A stretch of 20,568 nt of DNA, taken from NCBI GenBank assembly GCA_021203805.1, contig JAJQAM010000053.1:1-20568 (forward strand), read 5' to 3'. Source of the DNA: Coprobacillus sp. Its GTDB lineage: Bacteria; Bacillota_I; Bacilli_A; RFN20; CAG-826. The position numbers and the translations under genes are program-made. A model generated the notes under the pieces. It saw only the letters and a program-made list of their open reading frames with translations. It was not told the origin of the DNA and ran no database searches. Shown piece by piece: positions 1 to 6,792 of this stretch (its first letter is position 1; each line of letters begins with the position of its first letter).

Positions 1-77
1 TGGCGCCCTCGAAGCGACTCGAACGCTTGACCCACAGCTTAGAAGGCTGTTGCTCTATCCAACTGAGCTACGAGGGC
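1..77 (-). tRNA. tRNA-Arg(UCU)
   Basis: On the minus strand this folds as a complete cloverleaf. It has a 7-bp acceptor stem (GCCCTCG with CGAGGGC), a D-arm GCTC/GAGC, and an anticodon stem ACAGC/GCTGT holding the loop CTTCTAA. The T-arm is AAGCG-TTCGAGT-CGCTT. The discriminator is G and CCA is encoded. The anticodon TCT reads AGA, and AGA/AGG arginine codons are frequent in the neighbouring genes. It lies 58 nt downstream of uvrC on the same strand, and the gene ends exactly at the window edge. Confidence 0.97.
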
Positions 78-115
78 AAAACTGCTTTATTTATAATAAA
101 CATTATGATGTTTAT
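78..115 (-). promoter_or_regulatory. Possible tRNA-Arg promoter with adjacent inverted repeat
   Basis: Between uvrC and the tRNA the minus strand carries an 8-bp inverted repeat, ATAAACAT and ATGTTTAT with the loop CATA (96-115). It is followed directly by TATAAA (90-95), a plausible -10 about 12 nt before the mature tRNA 5' end. The hairpin has no T-run, so it is a poor intrinsic terminator for uvrC. It could be a promoter-associated palindrome, an RNA processing structure, or chance in AT-rich DNA. Confidence 0.35.
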
Positions 116-135
116 ATGCAATTAATTCTTAACTC

Positions 136-1890
136 CTACTCCCCTTTAAAATGAGTGTAAACACTACGGGCTAGGTCTTTAGGAAGTATTTCTTCTAGCT
201 CTTCAACAGTGGCGTCTTTCAGCTGAGACTCACTTGGATAAAGGCTTAGGAGTTTTTCTTTTCTCTTCTCTCCAATTCCCTCTATCCCGTCTAGATAAGA
301 AGTATAGATCTTCTTACTTCTTCTCTCTTTATGGAAGGTAATGGCGAAGCGGTGCACTTCATCCTGCATCCTCGTAAGAAGGAAAAAGAGTGATTTATCC
401 TCTATTTCAATAGCCTCTTTATCTTTATTTAATAGGCCTTTAGTCTGATGCCTATCGTCTTTAAAAAGGGCAAAGACGGGGATATCTAGCCTAAGCTCAT
501 TAAGGGCGGAAAGGGCTGCTTCAAGCTGAGCAAAGCCGCCGTCAATAAGGATAAGAGAGGGCATCTCTCCGCCTTCGTCTTTAAGGCGATGATATCTTCT
601 ATAGACCACCTCTTTCATCGAGGCGAGATCGTCTCTACTATTCTCACTACTTATTTTATATCTACGATATAACTTAGGGGCTTTCTCTCCGTTTATAAAG
701 CACACCATAACACCTACTGGCTCCTCTCCCGCGGTGTGGGAGTTATCAAACATTTCAATATGACTTGGGAAAGGAATATCTAATAGACTTGCTAAACTCG
801 TAAGAAGCTCTTCTTTTCCTTCATCAATTCGAGCGGTTAAGAAATACTCATCAAGCGCGTTAAGCGAGTTTTCTTTTGCGAGGGCCACGAGGTCATAAAG
901 CGGGCCCTTGCTCTTACCGATAATATTTGCTCCAAGAAGCTGGGAGCACTCCTCCCTAATATGATCGTTATTGAGGATGATCTCTTTTGGGAGATCATGG
1001 TTATCATAATACTGACAGATGAGGTCGATTACCTGCTCCTCTTCTTCGTCCATCTTTTCAACCACATATGACTTCTTCCCAAGAAGCATCCCGTTAACAT
1101 AGGTAAAGATTGTTAAGGCAAGAAGAGAATCACGCGAGGCAAAAGAGATGATATCCCGACTGGTCTTATCACTCATCTCCACTCTCTGCTTAGTTTCAAG
1201 GTGATTAATCCCGTCTAAGATATTCTTATATTCCTCGGCGAGCTCGTATTTCATTTCGCTACTCGCCTTTTTCATCTTCTCCGTGTATTCTTTTTTAACT
1301 TTTATGGTGTCTCCCCCTAAAAACTTTCGAATATCTTCTTCTAGCTTAGAATAGACCTCTTTACTAATCTCATTGATACATGGGGCGAGGCACTGGCCTA
1401 GGTGATAATAAAGGCACGCTTCATGAGGAAGCGTTTTACACTTTCTTAGGGGGAAGATCTTATTTATAAGATCTATTATTTCCCGAGCGGCGCTGCTATT
1501 AGGAAAAGGTCCAAAGTAGTAATAGTTTTTATCCTTATTATTTCTTTTAATTGATAAGACGGGGTCTCCCCCTTTTTTAAGAGCGATATAGGGATAATGG
1601 GAGTCATCTTTAAGAAGGATATTAAAGCGGGGATAATGATGCTTAATAAGATTCATCTCGAGGATAAGAGCTTCCTTTTCGTTCTCGGTGATAATGGTTT
1701 CAAAGTGGTCCACCTCGCTAACCATCTTCCCGGTTTTACCATCGTGAGGCCTAAGGAAATACTGACTCACTCTATTTTTAAGGTTTTTAGCCTTCCCGAT
1801 ATAGATAATCTCATTCTCGCTGTTATACATTAAATAGACCCCTGGTAAGGGCTTTAGGTTATGTATTAAAGAATTAATTAAATCAGTCAT
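136..1890 (-). CDS. uvrC: Excinuclease ABC subunit C
   Basis: UvrC makes both incisions around a DNA lesion recognised by UvrA/UvrB in nucleotide excision repair. From the ATG the protein has 584 residues, normal for the family. An N-terminal GIY-YIG nuclease domain (about 12-95) shows GVYLMY, IIYIGKA and the downstream glutamate in TENEKEALILE. Four cysteines at about 151, 159, 167 and 171 match the iron-sulphur site known in UvrC. A UVR helical hairpin lies at about 202-227, followed by an RNase H-like second nuclease domain with EMFDNSHTAG and LILIDGG. The C-terminus has helix-hairpin-helix motifs (LDGIEGIGEKRKEKL). I chose the ATG at 1890, which overlaps the mutS2 stop by 8 nt, over the TTG one codon upstream. 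There is no Shine-Dalgarno sequence, so translation is probably coupled to mutS2. Confidence 0.97.
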   Translation of the reverse strand: MTDLINSLIHNLKPLPGVYLMYNSENEIIYIGKAKNLKNRVSQYFLRPHDGKTGKMVSEVDHFETIITENEKEALILEMNLIKHHYPRFNILLKDDSHYPYIALKKGGDPVLSIKRNNKDKNYYYFGPFPNSSAAREIIDLINKIFPLRKCKTLPHEACLYYHLGQCLAPCINEISKEVYSKLEEDIRKFLGGDTIKVKKEYTEKMKKASSEMKYELAEEYKNILDGINHLETKQRVEMSDKTSRDIISFASRDSLLALTIFTYVNGMLLGKKSYVVEKMDEEEEQVIDLICQYYDNHDLPKEIILNNDHIREECSQLLGANIIGKSKGPLYDLVALAKENSLNALDEYFLTARIDEGKEELLTSLASLLDIPFPSHIEMFDNSHTAGEEPVGVMVCFINGEKAPKLYRRYKISSENSRDDLASMKEVVYRRYHRLKDEGGEMPSLILIDGGFAQLEAALSALNELRLDIPVFALFKDDRHQTKGLLNKDKEAIEIEDKSLFFLLTRMQDEVHRFAITFHKERRSKKIYTSYLDGIEGIGEKRKEKLLSLYPSESQLKDATVEELEEILPKDLARSVYTHFKGE

Positions 1891-4180
1891 CAAAAGTTAT
1901 TATGGTCGCTCCCATCGACCCTTCATAATCGTTTCCATATCTATAAGATATGCCTTTTCTTGTTTTAAGATGCTCCCAGATTGCCGAGCGGAGAGCCCCG
2001 CTCCCATAGCCGTGGATAATCCTTACGCTTTTTACTTTATGAATAGTAGCCTCGTCTAGGTATTTATCTAGGGCCGTTATCGCTTCCTCGACGTGATAGC
2101 CAATAAGATTAAGCTCGAGGGGAAGAGAAGCGGTAATCCTTAGGTCTACGTTAGCGCTTGCTTTATCTACTCTTTTAGGGGGATCTATTTTCTTAGCTTT
2201 TTTCCGCTCAAGGTTAACGCTTAGGCCTTCGCTTGTTAGGACCGTAAGCTTTTCCCCGCGGATTGAGACCACTCTTCCCTCTAGGGATAAAGAGGGAACA
2301 CTAATATAGTCATTAACATTAATCTCGTCATCAAATTCGTCGAGTGTCTCTTCCTCTTTAAGCGCGTTTAGCTTTCCCTTCGCCTCGATGACATCGTTAA
2401 GCTTAACGCCGGGTTTATTAAGCGAGTCCATTATCTCTTTTATCTCGTCTTCGCTTTCTTTAATAAGAGCTTTCTTATCTTTTTCGGCTTCCTCAAGTAG
2501 AACCATTTTTCTCTTATCGAGGCGCTTACTCTCATTTTCAAGTTCCCTTTCTTTTTTAGAGAGCGCTTCCTCTTTTTTCCTAAGGGAATCTTCTAAAAGA
2601 AGATTCTCGTGAAGAGTCTTTTCTAGTTCGTCTAGGATAACGTTAGGCTCACTATCATCATTAGTGAGGCCTCTGGCCTCGTTTATGATCTCTTTTTTAA
2701 TGCCATATCTAGAGGCCACGTCATAAGCGTAGCTCTTACCAGGAATCCCCTCTTTAAAGACATAAGTAGGGGAGAGCTTCTCCTCGTTAAAGATCATTGA
2801 ACCGTTAGTTAGCCCTTTCTCTTTATAGGCGTATTCTTTAAGGAGGGAGAAGTGAGAGGAGATAAGACCCATCGCTCCCTTACCGAGAAGATATTTAGTA
2901 ATAGAAACCGCTAGCGCCGCGCCTTCATCAGGATCAGTTCCTGTTCCTAGCTCATCGATAAGGACTAAGTCCTTATCAGTGACCACTGATAAGATCTCAC
3001 TGATATTACTTATATGAGCGGAAAACGTGGATAGATTATCCATTAAGGACTGCTGATCGCCAATATCGAGGTAGATATGATTAAAATAGGAGAGCTCACC
3101 ACTATCAATAGGGATAGGGAGAGCGCATTCATTCATATAAACAAGTAGGCCCACCGTCTTAAGGGAGACCGTTTTCCCTCCGGCGTTAGGACCGCTGATA
3201 ATAATAATTTGGTTATCAGTGTCGAGAAGAAAAGAGTTAGCCACTACCCTAAGGGGGTCAATTAGAGGGTGACGGGCCCCATTTAATGAGATAATCTTTT
3301 TCTCGCTTATTGGAAGGGAGATGCCTTTTATCTCTTCTCCGAAGCGGACTTTACTCATAAGGAAGTCAAGCTCTCCAATAACCTCGTTATTAGAGAGAAT
3401 CTCTTCCTCGTTTAAAAGACATAAATTAGTGAGAGTGAGAAGAACCTTTCTCTCTTCGTCCTTTTCCTCTCTTCTTAATTGGCTTAGCTCGTTATTTAAT
3501 TCTACGATTTCAATTGGCTCAATAAAGGTGGTATTTCCAGACTGAGAGACATCATAAACGATACCCGTTATCTTATTTTTGTAGGCGGTTTTAACGGGAA
3601 GGACATAGTGACCATCTCTTAAGGTGAGATTTTCCTCGCTAAGAAGCGCGCTATATTTAGAGGAGATAGTCCTTACTTTATCTTCAAGAGAGGCTTCTTT
3701 CTTTTTTATCTCCTCTCTTATCTTTTTTAGCTCTGGGGAAGCTGAGCTAAGTATCGTAAGAGAAGAAGAGATACATCTTTTAATCTCTTTCATAAGAGGG
3801 GAGAGATCATAAAAGGAAGTCACAAGAGCGCTTATATAGGGATAATCGTCCTCTTTTACTTTACCAGTGTAGAATTTAATAAGCTCTTCACTTAGCGCGA
3901 TATCACTATAGATATTCATAAGATCAAGCGGACTAAGGAGTCCGCTTTTATGAGCAATCTCGATGATTTTAAGAGCGCTTTTACTTGGTGAAAGCGGGAA
4001 ATAGGAATATTTACTTACTATTCCCTCCGCTTCTTCTAGCTTAGCTTTCTCCTCTTTTAGCTCTTTAAGCGGAAGGATAGATAAAGCGTTTATCCTCTCT
4101 TTTCCCACTTCGCTCACGCTATATTTACTAATAGCAAGGAGAATATCGCTAAGCTGTAATGTTTCACTTAAACTTTGCAT
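1883..4180 (-). CDS. mutS2: MutS2 ATPase with C-terminal Smr domain
   Basis: MutS2 is a MutS-family ATPase without the mismatch-binding domain. In B. subtilis it acts on collided ribosomes; older work links it to recombination. The 765 residues match the family length. Visible parts are a helical core/clamp region (1-300), Walker A SGPNAGGKT near residue 329-337, Walker B DLVLIDELGTGTDPDEG near 407, and a Lys/Glu-rich coiled coil (about 530-630). A KOW-like region precedes the Smr domain (from about 690), which has HGYGSGALR. The usual Smr LDLR motif reads LNLI here (see findings). The ATG has no Shine-Dalgarno. It sits 6 nt after the extended -10-like TGTTAAACT, which suggests a leaderless mRNA. 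The gene is cotranscribed with uvrC and divergent from rnhC. Confidence 0.96.
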   Translation of the reverse strand: MQSLSETLQLSDILLAISKYSVSEVGKERINALSILPLKELKEEKAKLEEAEGIVSKYSYFPLSPSKSALKIIEIAHKSGLLSPLDLMNIYSDIALSEELIKFYTGKVKEDDYPYISALVTSFYDLSPLMKEIKRCISSSLTILSSASPELKKIREEIKKKEASLEDKVRTISSKYSALLSEENLTLRDGHYVLPVKTAYKNKITGIVYDVSQSGNTTFIEPIEIVELNNELSQLRREEKDEERKVLLTLTNLCLLNEEEILSNNEVIGELDFLMSKVRFGEEIKGISLPISEKKIISLNGARHPLIDPLRVVANSFLLDTDNQIIIISGPNAGGKTVSLKTVGLLVYMNECALPIPIDSGELSYFNHIYLDIGDQQSLMDNLSTFSAHISNISEILSVVTDKDLVLIDELGTGTDPDEGAALAVSITKYLLGKGAMGLISSHFSLLKEYAYKEKGLTNGSMIFNEEKLSPTYVFKEGIPGKSYAYDVASRYGIKKEIINEARGLTNDDSEPNVILDELEKTLHENLLLEDSLRKKEEALSKKERELENESKRLDKRKMVLLEEAEKDKKALIKESEDEIKEIMDSLNKPGVKLNDVIEAKGKLNALKEEETLDEFDDEINVNDYISVPSLSLEGRVVSIRGEKLTVLTSEGLSVNLERKKAKKIDPPKRVDKASANVDLRITASLPLELNLIGYHVEEAITALDKYLDEATIHKVKSVRIIHGYGSGALRSAIWEHLKTRKGISYRYGNDYEGSMGATIITFDD

Positions 4181-4231
4181 AGCATAAGTTTAACACATAT
4201 TTTTAATCGAAAATATGCTAAACTAATAGAG
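4181..4231. promoter_or_regulatory. Divergent leaderless promoters of mutS2 and rnhC
   Basis: Only 51 nt separate the two start codons. Minus strand: TGTTAAACT (4187-4195) then TATGCT then the mutS2 ATG. Plus strand: TGCTAAACT (4216-4224) then AATAGAG then the rnhC ATG. Both are extended -10 elements of the form TGnTAAACT, and both place +1 at or one base before the start codon. Neither gene has a Shine-Dalgarno sequence. Between them lies an 8-bp inverted repeat, CATATTTT and AAAATATG (4196-4217), which covers the -35 position of both promoters. The -10 hexamer matches consensus at 4 of 6 positions, so the calls rest on the matched pair and the spacing. Confidence 0.55.
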
Positions 4232-5092
4232 ATGAGTCAGGAATATGTAACATTAATGGTAACAGAGGAGGAGGCCAACAAAGTCGATTCTCTCTTTTCC
4301 TCTTATAAACTCGAAAGAGATGAGCAGTACGTCTCATCCTCTTATAAAGTAGAGGACACTCTTATTAAGATATATGAATCAGGCTCCCTTCTTTTAAGCG
4401 GAGAAAATCCGCTGGGATTTTGGAGAAAAAATCTCTCTTTTATTAGGATGTGGCTAGACGAAGGGGAGCAGATCGGCTCCGATGAAGTGGGAAACGGAGA
4501 CTACTTTCTTCCTCTTATCGTATGCTCGGTCTATATTAGGCCAAGCGAGATAAAAGTAATAGAGGACTATCATATCCGAGACTCTAAAAAGATGAGCGAT
4601 GACGAGATAAGAAGAATTGGCCCAGAACTCGTAGAGAAGTTTAACTTTGTTAAACTTACCCTTCATAATAAAGACTATAATAGCCTATATGAGAAGGGGT
4701 TTAACTCAAACGGAATTAAAGCCCTTCTTCATAATAAAGCCTTCCTTGAAATGAAAGAGAAGCACTCAGATTGTCAGTCAATTTATCTCGATCAATTCGT
4801 CAACGAAAAGAAGTACTATTCTTACCTAGACGGCGAAGAAAACGTCGCTACGGGGGTCACTTTTCTCGCTAGAGGAGAGTCGTACTACCCTAGCGTCGCC
4901 CTAGCTAGCGTTATCGCTAGGTATAATCTCCTCCTCTATAAAGATAAACTCGAAGCCAAGTATAAGATGAGCTTCCCCACCGGAGGCGGAAGCGATGTGG
5001 ATGAGTTTCAAAAACAGTTTGTAAATAAATACGGAAAAGAAGAACTCGAAAAAATAGCAAAGACGAGCTTTGCTAACTTTAAAAAGATTTAA
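4232..5092 (+). CDS. rnhC: Ribonuclease HIII
   Basis: RNase HIII cuts the RNA strand of RNA/DNA hybrids in the cytoplasm. The 286 residues contain the N-terminal substrate-binding domain typical of type HIII (about 1-60, with IYESGSLLLSGEN). A type-2 RNase H fold follows, with GSDEVGNGDYF near residue 82, DSKKMSDDEI, YLDQFV near 187 and the basic ARGESYYPSVALASVIAR. The DEVG and YLDQ acidic residues fit the metal site. The start at 4232 is preferred: an upstream in-frame ATG at 4175 would put 19 extra residues inside mutS2 and upstream of the promoter. It is the only plus-strand gene here, divergent from mutS2 and convergent with rluD. In B. subtilis rnhC sits between pheT and mutS2, so its presence beside mutS2 is conserved while its orientation is not. 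Confidence 0.95.
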   Translation: MSQEYVTLMVTEEEANKVDSLFSSYKLERDEQYVSSSYKVEDTLIKIYESGSLLLSGENPLGFWRKNLSFIRMWLDEGEQIGSDEVGNGDYFLPLIVCSVYIRPSEIKVIEDYHIRDSKKMSDDEIRRIGPELVEKFNFVKLTLHNKDYNSLYEKGFNSNGIKALLHNKAFLEMKEKHSDCQSIYLDQFVNEKKYYSYLDGEENVATGVTFLARGESYYPSVALASVIARYNLLLYKDKLEAKYKMSFPTGGGSDVDEFQKQFVNKYGKEELEKIAKTSFANFKKI

Positions 5093-5112
5093 TTAATTTA
5101 TCATTAAATTAA
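5093..5112. terminator. AT-only inverted repeat between convergent rnhC and rluD
   Basis: TTAATTTA and TAAATTAA form an 8-bp inverted repeat with the 4-nt loop TCAT. It starts right after the rnhC stop and covers the rluD stop at 5109-5111. The position suits a bidirectional terminator. The stem has no G-C pairs and no clean T-tract follows on either strand, so termination would be weak. It may only be AT-rich spacer. Confidence 0.3.
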
Positions 5113-6014
5113 AACTGTTCAAGTTTAGATAATATATCTAAAAAATACTCTGGCACCGGAGCATTAAAGGTCATGGTCTCTTTCAAGGTGGGATGCACTA
5201 ATTCGAGCTGATAAGCGTGAAGGCACTGCCCATTAGGGTTAAGGGGAACAGCGTTTTTCTCCCCATAAAGCGGGTCGCTCTCGACCGGATAACCTAGGTA
5301 AGCGAGGTGCACTCTTATTTGGTGAGTTCTCCCCGTTTCAAGCTCGCACTTAATAAGAGTGTGGGTTTTATACCTCTTTAGGACTTCAAAATAAGTGACT
5401 GAGGGCTTTCCGTCTCTTGTCACCGCATATTTCATCGGGCTTTTTTTATCTTTTCCAATGGGAAGATCGATTTTCGCTCTATTTTCTTTGATATTGCCTC
5501 TAACAAGCGCTAGATAGGTTCTTTTCATCGTGTGATCTTCAAGCTCTTTACTTAAAAACATATGAGCTGCGTCGTTTTTAGCGACGCATAAAAGACCGGA
5601 AGTATCTTTATCGAGGCGGTGAACAATCCCTGGGCGGAACTCACCATTAATATCGCTAAGGGAGGAAGAGTGATAGCTAAGAGCGTTCGCTAAAGTATGC
5701 TTATTATTTCCCACTCCGGGATGAGTGACCATCCCTTGGGGTTTATTAACGATAATAATATCGTCGTCTTCATAGATGATATCGATATCGATATCCTCTT
5801 TTTCTAGAGTGGTCTCTTTTTCCATTTCTTCTAGATCTATTTTGTCCCCTTCTCTAGTTATATAAGAGGGCTTTTCAATATTTCCATTAACCAATACTTT
5901 TCCCTCTTTTATATAAAAAGAGATCTGACTTCTTGATAAGTCAGAACATAATTCACTTAAAGCTTTATCTAGTCTAATATTAGCCTTAGCTTCACTGATC
6001 TCTAGGCGTCTCAT
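5109..6014 (-). CDS. rluD: RluA/RluD-family 23S rRNA pseudouridine synthase
   Basis: The enzyme converts uridines in RNA to pseudouridine; RluD-type members modify helix 69 of 23S rRNA. The 301 residues show an N-terminal S4 RNA-binding domain (about 1-65, ISFYIKEGKVLVNG). The catalytic domain follows, with the signature GIVHRLDKDTSGLLCVAKND, in which Asp135 would be the nucleophile. GRTHQIRVHLAYLGYPV lies further on. Placement after lspA matches B. subtilis lspA-ylyB, which supports the RluD-like assignment, but exact target sites cannot be read from sequence. The start is supported by the Shine-Dalgarno AAGGA seven to eight bases upstream. It overlaps the lspA 3' end by 23 nt, so it is probably the last gene of the ftsA operon. 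Confidence 0.93.
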   Translation of the reverse strand: MRRLEISEAKANIRLDKALSELCSDLSRSQISFYIKEGKVLVNGNIEKPSYITREGDKIDLEEMEKETTLEKEDIDIDIIYEDDDIIIVNKPQGMVTHPGVGNNKHTLANALSYHSSSLSDINGEFRPGIVHRLDKDTSGLLCVAKNDAAHMFLSKELEDHTMKRTYLALVRGNIKENRAKIDLPIGKDKKSPMKYAVTRDGKPSVTYFEVLKRYKTHTLIKCELETGRTHQIRVHLAYLGYPVESDPLYGEKNAVPLNPNGQCLHAYQLELVHPTLKETMTFNAPVPEYFLDILSKLEQF

Positions 6015-6792
6015 CTTGAGATCCTTCTTCGCTTGATGGCCCGGTTTTTATAGGTACGTCCCCACTATTACCGCTCGTTTCGCCTTCTACGGGGCTATCC
6101 TGAGCGCTTGCCATCATCGCCTCTTCTTTCGCTTTTTTACGGGCCGCTTTTTCCTCTTTTTCTCTCTTATTAGTCTTATACTCATCTACAAATAGCCAGA
6201 TAATAAGCATAATCACGCCGATAACGAGGCAGGAGTCCGCGACGTTAAATGTCGGGAAGTAGTAATTTCCAAACTGGAAGGAAATAAAGTCCACGACTCC
6301 CCTAGTTGGAGCGCTTAGATATTCCGCTGAATAAAAGAGGCGGTCGACCATGTTTCCGATGCATCCCGCAAGGATCACCATTAACGTGGCCTTAACGAAT
6401 TTATTAAGGTGCTTATATCTTACGCAGTAAACCACGATGATAATAATCGCGGCGATAATAGAGATAGAGGAGAAAATAATCTGATTAGCAAGGTCGTTAT
6501 TGGTGTCTATTCCCCAGGCCATCCCGTCATTTACGGTGTAATGAATATGAAGGAAGTTCTCAATAAGGGTGACTGTTTCCCCATAGGCCATATTATTTTT
6601 AACGACAGTTTTTGAGACGATATCAATCACAAAAAGAAGGACAAAAAGCCAAACAAAAGAAACAAAGCACGCCCAGGTAATCTGCCTCGCGCTCTTTTTC
6701 TCTTTAGGGGGCTCTTCCTGTTTAGGCTGGTCCACTACTTCAGGACTTACCCAAGCCTCAACCTCTTTTGTTTCATCTTTCTTTTTCGGCAT
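5992..6792 (-). CDS. lspA: Lipoprotein signal peptidase (signal peptidase II) with long charged tails
   Basis: LspA is a membrane aspartyl protease that removes the signal peptide of prolipoproteins before the lipidated cysteine. The four expected membrane segments lie near 38-62, 106-126, 133-148 and 188-204. The two catalytic aspartates are in GCIGNMVDR (Asp150) and FNVADS (Asp186). At 266 residues it is well above the usual 150-190. The excess is a charged N-terminal tail of about 35 residues and a C-terminal tail of about 60, first Lys/Glu/Ala-rich and then Ser/Gly/Glu-rich. The ATG overlaps the ileS TAA by one base, with GGAG 9 nt upstream. The two lipoproteins encoded at 13.8-14.8 kb are likely substrates. 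The order ileS-lspA-rluD is conserved in Bacillota. Confidence 0.95.
   Translation of the reverse strand: MPKKKDETKEVEAWVSPEVVDQPKQEEPPKEKKSARQITWACFVSFVWLFVLLFVIDIVSKTVVKNNMAYGETVTLIENFLHIHYTVNDGMAWGIDTNNDLANQIIFSSISIIAAIIIIVVYCVRYKHLNKFVKATLMVILAGCIGNMVDRLFYSAEYLSAPTRGVVDFISFQFGNYYFPTFNVADSCLVIGVIMLIIWLFVDEYKTNKREKEEKAARKKAKEEAMMASAQDSPVEGETSGNSGDVPIKTGPSSEEGSQDETPRDQ

Noticed and set aside
1888..1893. TTG start for uvrC one codon upstream of the ATG
   Set aside because: The ATG is adjacent and gives the common 8-nt overlap (ATGACTGA) with the mutS2 stop; the TTG adds nothing.
4175..4231. Upstream ATG that would extend RNase HIII by 19 residues
   Set aside because: It overlaps mutS2 and the predicted rnhC promoter, and the family N-terminus fits the ATG at 4232.
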